Virus record (IMG/VR): IMGVR_UViG_3300048003_000453
Location: 1 to 37,062 of that record
DNA length: 37,062 nt
DNA from: a virus
Strand: one strand, 5' to 3'
The position numbers and the translations under genes are program-made. Positions within the stretch are counted from its first letter, which is position 1, and every line of letters begins with the position of its first letter. Below the pieces are notes generated by a model. It worked only from the letters and a program-made list of their open reading frames with translations. It was not told where the DNA came from and ran no database searches. This document shows, piece by piece, positions 21,096 through 26,717 of this stretch.

Positions 21096-21796
21096 TTCGG
21101 CTCCACAACAAACCCCGTTTCATCTTTTTTAGCAAGACCTTTCTCGACCAATCCAACGATCACGCCTTTAGGATCTTTAAAGCGCAGATCATTTTCATCT
21201 CCATCTACAACGGGATAGCCTAGGTAAGTTTTAGGGAGTGAACCACGGAAGACGACAGCGACGTTGCCCCCTAACTCAAGGATTGTTTTCATTTTATTAT
21301 CACTAGTCTCCTCACTACGAGAAAAGGTAAGATGGTAGTTGTCAGGCATTTTGCCATCAAGCCAAGCCCTCATTCTATAAAACCCTTTAGTGTAATCGTA
21401 GAAATTCACATTTGGGAATTCTTCAATCACATTTGTTTTACTACCCTTACGGACATTCTCCCAAGGGATATCGCTTGTAAGATTAAGTCGAAAGCATGGA
21501 ATCATTTGCTTTTTAGCTGCGCTAATGATCGCCTTGCCTATTTCAACCCTAAGGTCCGACATGAAACCGAAGTTATCCTTAAAGAATCTTTTAGTTTTAT
21601 TGATTCTAGAAGTTTGCACATTGCTCATGCAACCACGACCCGCAGTATCTAAACAAGCGGCACGACAACCTGCGCTTGCCCATTGGCAGACATTGAATCC
21701 TGATTTATTAGCGGGGGAAAGATGGAGACCGAAAGTGCGATATCCTAGAACCTCTCCCTTGAGAGTTTTGGCATTGCCTTGATTTAGTAGCTTCAT
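21092..21796 (-). CDS. GP88-family phage protein
   Basis: 234 residues. The N-terminus with FGLHLSPANKSGFNVCQWAS, then AGCRAACLDTAGRG, and four cysteines (about 37, 44, 48, 56) matches the 'gene product 88' family first named in mycobacteriophages; the cysteines probably bind metal. NKTKRFFKDN and FRLNLTSDIPWE are also family-like. Function is unestablished; the cysteine arrangement resembles Fe-S or radical enzymes, but that is speculative. A TTGCGC-17-AAAATA promoter lies directly upstream. Confidence 0.75.
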   Translation of the reverse strand: MKLLNQGNAKTLKGEVLGYRTFGLHLSPANKSGFNVCQWASAGCRAACLDTAGRGCMSNVQTSRINKTKRFFKDNFGFMSDLRVEIGKAIISAAKKQMIPCFRLNLTSDIPWENVRKGSKTNVIEEFPNVNFYDYTKGFYRMRAWLDGKMPDNYHLTFSRSEETSDNKMKTILELGGNVAVVFRGSLPKTYLGYPVVDGDENDLRFKDPKGVIVGLVEKGLAKKDETGFVVEPK

Positions 21797-21804
21797 AACG
21801 AAAG

Positions 21805-21833
21805 TATTTTGGCAGGTTTGGGTTTGGGCGCAA
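21805..21833 (-). promoter_or_regulatory. Early promoter TTGCGC-17-AAAATA (minus strand)
   Basis: Minus-strand TTGCGC, 17 nt, AAAATA, with the ATG 8 nt further on. An A-rich tract precedes the -35 box like an UP element. It should drive the nine-gene minus-strand operon down to 19407. Confidence 0.55.
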
Positions 21834-21878
21834 GTCTTTTTTATTATTTTTAATTCTTTTTTAATGCTTGACAGGGCT

Positions 21879-21954
21879 GTAACTCACTGAGCGCCAACGA
21901 GTTACGGGCGGCGCGATCCCCTCGGCTGTAACTCGTTGATACTCAAGGAGTTAC
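21879..21954 (+). repeat. Palindromic element E2 (76 bp)
   Basis: 27-bp palindrome 21879-21905, 22-nt spacer (gggcggcgcgatcccctcgg plus ct), 27-bp palindrome 21928-21954. Same architecture as E1, E3 and E4. It lies between the GP88 promoter and a minus-strand terminator. Confidence 0.85.
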
Positions 21955-21974
21955 GGAGATTTATTTTTAATCAA

Positions 21975-22012
21975 TAAAAAACCCCGCCCTCCATGCAGAG
22001 AGGACGAGGTTT
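21975..22012 (-). terminator. Rho-independent terminator (minus strand)
   Basis: On the minus strand AACCTCGTCCTC pairs with GAGGGCGGGGTT (12 bp with G-U pairs) around an 8-nt loop, then TTTTTT. It ends the DUF932 transcript. Confidence 0.75.
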
Positions 22013-22035
22013 TGCTTGTTACCCCTAACAAAAAA

Positions 22036-22149
22036 TTATAGTGCCATCTTTACAAGTTGGATGATTCCGAAGAGAGTAACTAGGCCAGAAAGTAGGACCA
22101 TGCAAGTGAAAACTACATTTTCGAAGAGGGTTCTGTTTTGCTCTTTCAT
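22036..22149 (-). CDS. Small membrane protein
   Basis: 37 residues: MKEQNRTLFENVVFTCMVLLSGLVTLFGIIQLVKMAL, with one or two hydrophobic stretches. It lies between the DUF932 gene, from which a GCAA-capped hairpin separates it, and the terminator, so it is co-transcribed with DUF932. Function unknown. Confidence 0.5.
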   Translation of the reverse strand: MKEQNRTLFENVVFTCMVLLSGLVTLFGIIQLVKMAL

Positions 22150-22158
22150 AAGAAGGTT

Positions 22159-22176
22159 GCCCCCCTTGCGGGGGGC
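22159..22176 (-). other. GC hairpin with GCAA tetraloop between two genes
   Basis: On the minus strand GCCCCCC and GGGGGGC form a 7-bp stem capped by GCAA, a stable GNRA loop. There is no T-run, so it is more likely an RNA-stabilising or processing hairpin, or a translation-control element, 9 nt before the small membrane gene. Confidence 0.5.
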
Positions 22177-22185
22177 GGTTATGGG

Positions 22186-23016
22186 CTATGCAGGTAAAAC
22201 TAAAGCTGACTCGCGATCATCTTGGGAGATGACAACCTCGGGAGGATTGACCACACGGTCAAAAATCTGCTGGGCTTGCATCGTCATGCGGGGAAGGTTC
22301 ATGACATTGTTAGCGGTTAGATTCTTGAACGACTCGGTTACAGCGTTGTAAACATTCCAGAGAGTCCCCTTGTATTCGGAGAATGCGCCTTCATTGCCGT
22401 CCTTATCGACGCCACCGTTTTCGATGTTGTCGAAGATAGCTTCGATCTTGGTAGGCTTGATCAAACCAGCTTTGACCAGTTTATTGAGAACCGAAACCTC
22501 ATTAGCCTCGGTGTTTTTGTAAGCCTCAATGCGCTTGCCTTGATTGTCCCAAGTCTGCTGGATCTGACCGATTGCCTTATTGAAAAGGAAGGGAAGATCT
22601 TTGAATATGTTCTTGGTGTGTCTCCGGGCGAGCGTGACATCCGAAGAGAAGCAGAGGTTTTCGCAAACCATCATAGAGTTGCCAATGGCGAGGCTACTAG
22701 CGAATTTTTGGTTATGGGAGTTGCGAAGCCCCATGACGAGCTGACGTTCCTCACTATCAAAGCCAGACTTGCGAAGAGCGAAACCGCTGAAGCAATTCAT
22801 ATCGCCTTCGGAAAGACCATGTTCCTCCTGTTCAATAGTGAAACCATTTTCTTTTAGAGACTGGCGAGCCTCATTAATAAGACGGTCATGAGGAATTGGG
22901 AAGTGGTTGCCTTTGCCTTCGGCGTCTTCCTTTCTCATCCAGTTAGGAGCGGGAGTTTCGATTGCTTTAACAGCTTCGAAGTCAACTTTGTTGGAGGAAT
23001 AGATTAGGTTTTTCAT
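22186..23016 (-). CDS. DUF932 family (phage/plasmid-like) protein
   Basis: 276 residues. FALRKSGFDSEERQLVMGLRNSHNQKFASSLAIGNSMMVCENLCFSSDVTLARRHT is the hallmark of DUF932 (phage/plasmid-like protein). The family is common on plasmids and phages, is often expressed early and has no proven activity. More G+C-rich than the late genes. It has its own promoter and a leader of about 45 nt with a hairpin, unlike the leaderless neighbours. Confidence 0.8.
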   Translation of the reverse strand: MKNLIYSSNKVDFEAVKAIETPAPNWMRKEDAEGKGNHFPIPHDRLINEARQSLKENGFTIEQEEHGLSEGDMNCFSGFALRKSGFDSEERQLVMGLRNSHNQKFASSLAIGNSMMVCENLCFSSDVTLARRHTKNIFKDLPFLFNKAIGQIQQTWDNQGKRIEAYKNTEANEVSVLNKLVKAGLIKPTKIEAIFDNIENGGVDKDGNEGAFSEYKGTLWNVYNAVTESFKNLTANNVMNLPRMTMQAQQIFDRVVNPPEVVISQDDRESALVLPA

Positions 23017-23039
23017 AGTAGTAATAGTAGTTAGTGGTA

Positions 23040-23062
23040 AAGCGAGAGCGTTTCTCTCGACA
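23040..23062 (-). promoter_or_regulatory. Hairpin in the DUF932 leader
   Basis: On the minus strand CGAGAG and CTCTCG form a 6-bp stem around AAACG, near the expected 5' end of the transcript. A 5' hairpin may protect the mRNA or act in control. Confidence 0.4.
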
Positions 23063-23067
23063 GGAGA

Positions 23068-23095
23068 ATTATGACAGAAAAGTAATTAACTGCAA
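23068..23095 (-). promoter_or_regulatory. Early promoter TTGCAG-16-CATAAT (minus strand)
   Basis: Minus-strand TTGCAG, 16 nt, CATAAT, with an A/T-rich UP-like tract before the -35. It drives DUF932 and the small membrane gene. Confidence 0.6.
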
Positions 23096-23159
23096 GCCCT
23101 TTTTTAATCTTTTATGCATTTTTATTTTTTTATTTTAGGGTTGACATTCCTTAAATACT

Positions 23160-23217
23160 GTAGGTCAGGACATTTTTTTGCAAATAGCGTAGGTCAGAAC
23201 ATTTTTCGACAAATAGC
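23160..23217 (+). repeat. Tandem pair of 29-bp AGGTC-family repeats
   Basis: Unit 1 gtaggtcaggacatttttt then tgcaaatagc; unit 2 gtaggtcagaacatttttc then gacaaatagc; exact period 29. The second runs straight into a GTAACATACTGAC palindrome, so the two repeat families are physically linked here as in the 19-kb region. Confidence 0.85.
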
Positions 23218-23337
23218 GTAACATACTGACACTCAGTGGGTTAGAGGTGTCGAAAAACGCTGTAACCTATTGATACTCAACGAGTTACGGAGGGGCGGAC
23301 GCCCCCGGCTGTAACTCCTTACTACTCAGTGAGTTAC
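23218..23337 (+). repeat. Palindromic element E3 (76 bp, 23262-23337) with an extra half (23218-23244)
   Basis: Palindromes at 23262-23288 and 23311-23337 flank a 22-nt spacer (ggaggggcggacgcccccgg plus ct). An extra degenerate palindrome lies 17 nt upstream, as in E1. Confidence 0.85.
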
Positions 23338-23395
23338 GGCGTTCCCGCTTTACATTATTTTGCCGCCAGTGTAAAGCATAAAAATGCACTTTTCC

Positions 23396-23420
23396 AAAAA
23401 AAAGCTCCCTTTCGGGAGCC
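23396..23420 (-). terminator. Rho-independent terminator (minus strand)
   Basis: On the minus strand GCTCCC, loop GAAA, GGGAGC, then eight T. A textbook terminator 24 nt after the gene at 23444. Confidence 0.9.
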
Positions 23421-23443
23421 TTGCGGAGAGTGCGGGAAACCCT

Positions 23444-23665
23444 TTAGGGCTGAGTAGCCTCTTGCTCGCTATGCTCATGTATAGCAACCCACTCTTGGGC
23501 TTCGGCATAGGCTGTTCTCCAAACCCCCATAGCCAACTCCCCGTCTTCAAACATCTCTGGGATCTCCCACCCACGGTAAGACCTTGGGCAAGTCATGCTC
23601 TCCCGCCCTTGGAGTCCTGCCTGATAAGCGAAGTCATATAACTGATGTACATTTAGTGCTGCCAT
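23444..23665 (-). CDS. Small hypothetical protein, leaderless
   Basis: 73 residues: MAALNVHQLYDFAYQAGLQGRES, then ELAMGVWRTAYAEAQEWVA and an acidic end. Helical, no family recognised. It is a single-gene unit with its own promoter (TTGCAT-17-TAAACT, then 6 nt to ATG) and its own terminator. Confidence 0.6.
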   Translation of the reverse strand: MAALNVHQLYDFAYQAGLQGRESMTCPRSYRGWEIPEMFEDGELAMGVWRTAYAEAQEWVAIHEHSEQEATQP

Positions 23666-23671
23666 GCCGAA

Positions 23672-23700
23672 AGTTTACTCCAGAAAAGAATTAGATGCAA
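23672..23700 (-). promoter_or_regulatory. Leaderless-type early promoter TTGCAT-17-TAAACT (minus strand)
   Basis: The -10 hexamer ends exactly 6 nt before the ATG at 23665, so transcription should start at or next to the start codon. Confidence 0.7.
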
Positions 23701-23717
23701 GCTTTATTTGTATAAAA

Positions 23718-23760
23718 AACAAAAAAACCCCGCTCCCCAAAACAAAAAAGGGAGCGAGGT
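23718..23760 (-). terminator. Rho-independent terminator (minus strand)
   Basis: On the minus strand ACCTCGCTCCC pairs with GGGAGCGGGGT (11 bp, one G-U) around a T-rich loop, followed by seven T. It terminates the unit of the 23914-24562 genes; the 150 bp between it and the gene hold no credible coding sequence. Confidence 0.8.
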
Positions 23761-23913
23761 TGTTACTGAGCTTTTATGCAGTTACTCAGGCGGCGAATGA
23801 TTAACCAGAACTATGTCCCGCTGCATTACCGCCTTACTAATCAAAACAAAGGGTTTACCCTTCGGAGCATTAAGTTAGCAAGGATTTTACACACAACACC
23901 GAGAGAAAATCTT

Positions 23914-24258
23914 TTAACGTCTTGACATATTCTTAGCGGCTTCTTTCAACATCTTGATGGCGGTAACTGCGGGATGCTCAATCTTTGTGATACCACCGAT
24001 CTGAAGATTCTTGAAACCTCGCTTATTATTATCGTCAAGATCTCTTTCTTCTATCTTAATGTAACGGATGTTATCTTTTTTACTAAACGCTATTCCTTCT
24101 ACTCCGAGAGCAGAAAACCTTCTGTTACCATCAACCTTGACAGAAGATGGCCCTTCGTTACTGTAGTAGATGGTTTGCCCGACGACAGCTTTAGTAAGCT
24201 CTTCGTCACTCATTTTGTAAAGTTTCTGGGCGAGGGTGGTAGTAGTGTTATTTGTCAT
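23914..24258 (-). CDS. Hypothetical protein, leaderless
   Basis: 114 residues: MTNNTTTTLAQKLYKMSDEEL..., a beta-rich middle (IRYIKIEERDLDDNNKRGFKNLQIGG) and a basic C-terminus (MLKEAAKNMSRR). No family recognised. Its own promoter overlaps the stop codon of the upstream gene, giving it a second, leaderless mRNA. Confidence 0.6.
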   Translation of the reverse strand: MTNNTTTTLAQKLYKMSDEELTKAVVGQTIYYSNEGPSSVKVDGNRRFSALGVEGIAFSKKDNIRYIKIEERDLDDNNKRGFKNLQIGGITKIEHPAVTAIKMLKEAAKNMSRR

Positions 24259-24264
24259 AGGAGT

Positions 24265-24293
24265 ATTCTAGTTAAAAAGGTAGTCGAGGTCAA
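24265..24293 (-). promoter_or_regulatory. Leaderless-type early promoter TTGACC-17-TAGAAT (minus strand)
   Basis: The -10 TAGAAT is followed by 6 nt (ACTCCT) and ATG. Its first three bases are the stop codon TAG of the upstream membrane gene. Confidence 0.75.
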
Positions 24294-24402
24294 TGCTATT
24301 TTGTAAATCTTTTTCAAGATCTTGTGAGTGGTCGAGCATCTCCAAGTTGCCAGCGATGACAAGCGTGAAGATAACTCCTGCGATGGTGAGTATAGAGTTC
24401 AT
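24268..24402 (-). CDS. Small membrane protein
   Basis: 44 residues: MNSILTIAGVIFTLVIAGNLEML, a single N-terminal membrane helix, then an acidic tail (DHSQDLEKDLQNSIDLDYLFN). Starts 1 nt after the upstream stop. Function unknown. Confidence 0.5.
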   Translation of the reverse strand: MNSILTIAGVIFTLVIAGNLEMLDHSQDLEKDLQNSIDLDYLFN

Positions 24403-24403
24403 A

Positions 24404-24562
24404 TTACTTAGAGGCTTTTAGGATTTGTTTTTTCTTTTCAGCAATTAACTTTTCTGCAGAGAGGGTGCAGAGACCGTAAGACTTGATTTTTGTAAGACCC
24501 TGTTCCATGCCTTGCAGTTCCGCTTTATACATTCTTACTGTCCAGTTGTTGGTGTCGCTCAT
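24404..24562 (-). CDS. Small hypothetical protein, leaderless
   Basis: 52 residues: MSDTNNWTVRMYKAELQGMEQGL, then a lysine-rich helix (SAEKLIAEKKKQILKASK). No family recognised. First gene of a three-gene unit; its -10 TAAAAT lies 6 nt before the ATG. Confidence 0.55.
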   Translation of the reverse strand: MSDTNNWTVRMYKAELQGMEQGLTKIKSYGLCTLSAEKLIAEKKKQILKASK

Positions 24563-24568
24563 GGGGAT

Positions 24569-24597
24569 ATTTTACTCTAATCGGCAGAGAATTAAAA
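24569..24597 (-). promoter_or_regulatory. Leaderless-type early promoter, weak -35, TAAAAT -10 (minus strand)
   Basis: TAAAAT, then 6 nt (ATCCCC), then ATG. The hexamer 17 nt upstream is TTTTAA, a poor -35, so the call rests mainly on the shared -10-to-ATG geometry. Confidence 0.5.
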
Positions 24598-24679
24598 GCT
24601 TTTTCTGCATATATTTAATCTTTTTTTTTATTTAAAAAGGCTTGACATGCTGCCCTCATATGGTATAGGCGAGAGGCTT

Positions 24680-24755
24680 GTAAGTCACTAATACTCAACG
24701 AGTTACAGCCGGGGGCGACCCCCCCCTCGTAACTCCCTACCGCTCAGTGAGTTAG
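24680..24755 (-). repeat. Palindromic element E4 (76 bp), inverted relative to E1-E3
   Basis: Palindromes at 24680-24706 and 24729-24755 flank a 22-nt spacer whose reverse complement (gaggggggggtcgcccccgg plus ct) matches the E3 spacer, so E4 is in the opposite orientation. Confidence 0.85.
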
Positions 24756-24933
24756 AGCGGTTTGTATTTAAATGTTTTTATTTATTTTTTTTACCCTAAA
24801 AGGCTTGACACTCTCACTGTTCTGATTTAAAATGGTGGCATATTTCTGCGAGGGCTATGCCAGACCCACGACCCTTCCTTATTTAACGTCTTGCGGACCG
24901 CTTGACCGTGTTTATACTCACTTGACGAATTGT

Positions 24934-24999
24934 TGGTGGATGGCGGGGGGATCGAACCCCCATCCGCGACTTGCGTCCCGTCGAAACCATTGGCCACCC
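24934..24999 (-). ncRNA. Minimal tmRNA-like RNA: tRNA-like domain only, alanine-type
   Basis: 66 nt. The acceptor stem GGGTGGC pairs with GCCATCC, then discriminator A and encoded CCA. The third pair is G3-U70, the main identity element for alanyl-tRNA synthetase. After the acceptor and 4 nt comes GGTTTCGACGGG, the conserved tmRNA 5' box, at the same distance as in E. coli (5 nt) and Bacillus (4 nt) tmRNA. The T arm is GGGGG TTCGATC CCCCC. Between them, where ordinary tmRNA has P2, tag frame and pseudoknots, there is only a short stem with GCAA tetraloop (CGGGAC GCAA GTCGCG with one G-G mismatch). There is no anticodon arm, so it is not a normal tRNA, and no tag frame. It begins 7 nt after the stop of the 25007 gene, so processing from the mRNA is expected. 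Possible roles: SmpB or AlaRS decoy, inhibitor of trans-translation, or an unrelated tRNA mimic. Confidence 0.75.
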
Positions 25000-25006
25000 A
25001 AACTTT

Positions 25007-25231
25007 TTACTTGCCGTAGATCCAGCGAAGCTCATCGCTCCACTCCTTGACCATCTCAGCCTCGACCCCTTGTGGATTCTTGCAAGCTGCACCAATCCAC
25101 TTCCTGATCATGCGCTGGAGCTTCCGCATCCTAAGCCATTCACCCAAGTGAATGCCAATGGCGAAAGGGTAAGTGAGAATGAGAAGGGCTTTGCCCTTGG
25201 TGTCTTGATCTTTGAAGTTGTGTAAGTTCAT
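25007..25231 (-). CDS. Small membrane-associated protein
   Basis: 74 residues. GKALLILTYPFAIGIHLGEWL (about 12-32) is hydrophobic enough to be membrane-inserted; the rest is basic and helical (RMRKLQRMIRKW). No family recognised. It lies between the 25236 gene and the tmRNA-like RNA on one transcript. Confidence 0.55.
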   Translation of the reverse strand: MNLHNFKDQDTKGKALLILTYPFAIGIHLGEWLRMRKLQRMIRKWIGAACKNPQGVEAEMVKEWSDELRWIYGK

Positions 25232-25235
25232 AGTG

Positions 25236-25463
25236 TTAGTGTGCTGATTTTACTTTGTTTTCTCTGAATGTGCCGAGTGCGTCGTTTAGGTGTTTAGCTA
25301 TATGAGGATCAGTCGCCCTAAGTAGCCAGATAGCCTCGGAAACTTTATAGTCTAACTCACGGGCAGCGTTCTGCTCCTGCATAAAGTTATCAAAGTTTAG
25401 GTTAGCTCTCTCTTGGGCGTGTTCAAATGCTGATTTGGCGACATCAAATGCTGTGTTAGTCAT
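25236..25463 (-). CDS. Hypothetical protein, leaderless
   Basis: 75 residues, helical (MTNTAFDVAKSAFEHAQERANL...), no family recognised. The MTN start resembles that of the 24258 product. First gene of the transcript that carries the tmRNA-like RNA. Confidence 0.6.
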   Translation of the reverse strand: MTNTAFDVAKSAFEHAQERANLNFDNFMQEQNAARELDYKVSEAIWLLRATDPHIAKHLNDALGTFRENKVKSAH

Positions 25464-25469
25464 GGGAGT

Positions 25470-25499
25470 ATTCTAGTATAGAGTTGGGGCTAGTGTAAA
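25470..25499 (-). promoter_or_regulatory. Leaderless-type early promoter TTTACA-18-TAGAAT (minus strand)
   Basis: TAGAAT, 6 nt (ACTCCC), ATG. The stretch TAGAATACTCC-ATG is shared almost exactly with the promoter at 24265. It probably drives the 25463 and 25231 genes and the tmRNA-like RNA. Confidence 0.7.
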
Positions 25500-25502
25500 G
25501 AT

Positions 25503-25667
25503 TTATTTTGTTTTTTTAAAGACTACTTTGCCAGTCTCCATAGTAGCTTTCCAGTCGATAGGGTTGGCTTCACGCTGTTCTTCGCGCTTCATTGTGTCCT
25601 TGGCAAGTGACTCGCGAGCATCTAAAACTCTCTGGTGGTAACTGCGTCCTGTGTTGTTTGCTTTCAT
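25503..25667 (-). CDS. Small basic hypothetical protein, leaderless
   Basis: 54 residues: MKANNTGRSYHQRVLDARESL, then KREEQREANPIDWKATMETGKVVFKKTK. No family recognised. It is the outermost gene of the minus-strand early region, facing away from the late module. Confidence 0.55.
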   Translation of the reverse strand: MKANNTGRSYHQRVLDARESLAKDTMKREEQREANPIDWKATMETGKVVFKKTK

Positions 25668-25673
25668 GTGAGT

Positions 25674-25702
25674 AGTTTACTCTAAAAATTAATTGTGTGC
25701 AA
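25674..25702 (-). promoter_or_regulatory. Leaderless-type early promoter TTGCAC-17-TAAACT (minus strand)
   Basis: TTGCAC, 17 nt, TAAACT, 6 nt (ACTCAC), ATG. An A-rich tract upstream of the -35 may act as an UP element. Confidence 0.75.
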
Positions 25703-25870
25703 GCTTTTTCTTTATATTTTTTAGCCCCCCCGATTAAAATAAAAACAACTTTATGCTTGACAGCGCAAAGTCGCGGGGGGAGTCAATTTTCAATTTCTCA
25801 ATGGCCCCCACCCATTAATTAGGAACGTGGAGGGTGTAGGATAAAGTAAAAATAAAAAAACCAAAAAAAA

Positions 25871-25881
25871 AGTGTAACATA
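25871..25881 (+). promoter_or_regulatory. Putative late promoter motif AGTGTAACATA
   Basis: AGTGTAACATA, preceded by a long A-tract, ends 4 nt before the ATG at 25886. It opens the late module. Confidence 0.5.
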
Positions 25882-25885
25882 AGAT

Positions 25886-26713
25886 ATGACATATCGGAAT
25901 ATGGCGGTGGTAGTGGATGAGGCTAGTCCTATGATGGGGACGAGAGTATCTGTGGATTTTAGTACACAAAATGAAGAGAAAAAGCAATTAGCCGCGAATA
26001 TAAACGCTGACGACCAATTGAGGTTTGTGGGGGATGTGGAATGTAAGATCTCTATTGATTTCTTGTTGAGAAGTGATGGGGATAATTATTCGGGGTTTGA
26101 CTTCTTGTTTGATAATTATCATAATACAGGCGCGAATGAAATGCTTTTGGATGTTGGCGGTAATAAATACAGTGGGTGTTTTATTGATAGCTATAATTTG
26201 ACGGTAAAACCATTTGAACCCGTGGTGGGCAGCGTAAGTTTTACAAGTTTTAGCCCAAGCGCGGGTGGTATTACAGGTTTAGTGTCTAGCGATGTTGATA
26301 ATACGTTAAATACTTCAGATATCATCTATGGTCATGATTGTACGTTGGTTAATGCGGGTAATGTGGTATCTAGTAATTTAGTAAATAATTTAACATATAA
26401 TAAAACTTTCAGCAGGACGCCTGTTTATACATTAGGGTCTCAATACGCATCTGACCATTTAGTGGATGGAGTGGAAGTGAGTATGGACGTGGAATCTACA
26501 GGATTGAATTCTCTTATTGATTTTAGTGGGAATAAGCTGACGAGTAATTTTGGGGTGATGTTAAATGATGTGAGTAATGTTGGATTGGGTTATGATAGTG
26601 TTAATTTTCATTTATTGGCAAATTCTGGAGCGCATGTGGTCAGCGAGTCGTATTCTGTACAGGGAGGAGACACTTTATCGACTAGAGCAACAATTAGGGA
26701 GATAATTCTGTAA
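25886..26713 (+). CDS. Virion structural protein, possibly tail tube
   Basis: 275 residues, rich in Gly, Ser, Asn, Asp and Val, all-beta in appearance, with no signal peptide. ADDQLRFVGDVECKISIDFLL and the alternating strands up to the C-terminus resemble tail-tube or neck-type structural proteins of marine phages, but there is no decisive motif. It is the first gene of the late module and has a late promoter motif. Confidence 0.45.
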   Translation: MTYRNMAVVVDEASPMMGTRVSVDFSTQNEEKKQLAANINADDQLRFVGDVECKISIDFLLRSDGDNYSGFDFLFDNYHNTGANEMLLDVGGNKYSGCFIDSYNLTVKPFEPVVGSVSFTSFSPSAGGITGLVSSDVDNTLNTSDIIYGHDCTLVNAGNVVSSNLVNNLTYNKTFSRTPVYTLGSQYASDHLVDGVEVSMDVESTGLNSLIDFSGNKLTSNFGVMLNDVSNVGLGYDSVNFHLLANSGAHVVSESYSVQGGDTLSTRATIREIIL

Positions 26714-26717
26714 AATA

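Larger units (their letters stand above)
23017..23443 (-). other. 427-bp gene-free region: promoter, tandem repeats, palindromic element, terminator
   Basis: It holds, from left to right on the plus strand: the DUF932 leader hairpin and promoter, an AT-rich tract, two tandem AGGTC-family repeats, element E3, the inverted repeat GCTTTACA-N15-TGTAAAGC (23347-23377), and the terminator of the 23444 gene. No coding sequence is seen. Confidence 0.6.
24563..25006 (-). other. 444-bp region without protein genes: promoter, element E4, tmRNA-like RNA
   Basis: Contents: the promoter of the 24562 gene, an AT-rich tract, plus-strand TTGACA at 24642 and 24804, element E4, about 170 bp without visible features, and the 66-nt tmRNA-like RNA. 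Short open frames across the RNA on both strands are not credible genes. Confidence 0.6.

Noticed and set aside
23761-23913. Possible small genes after the 23914 gene
   Set aside because: Only frames of 9-14 codons are present before the terminator; nothing supportable.
24934-24999. Ordinary tRNA with a damaged D arm
   Set aside because: Only 31 nt lie between acceptor and T arm, no 7-nt anticodon loop on a 5-bp stem can be drawn, and the tmRNA 5' box is present at the right place.
24934-24999. Phage attachment site made from the 3' end of a host tmRNA gene
   Set aside because: Such sites carry only the 3' end; here the tmRNA 5' end is present and pairs with the 3' end, and no integrase gene is seen in the window.
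24832-25095. Open frames on both strands across the tmRNA-like RNA
   Set aside because: They read through a structured RNA and over the 25007 gene, with Arg/Pro/Ser-rich composition typical of shadow frames.
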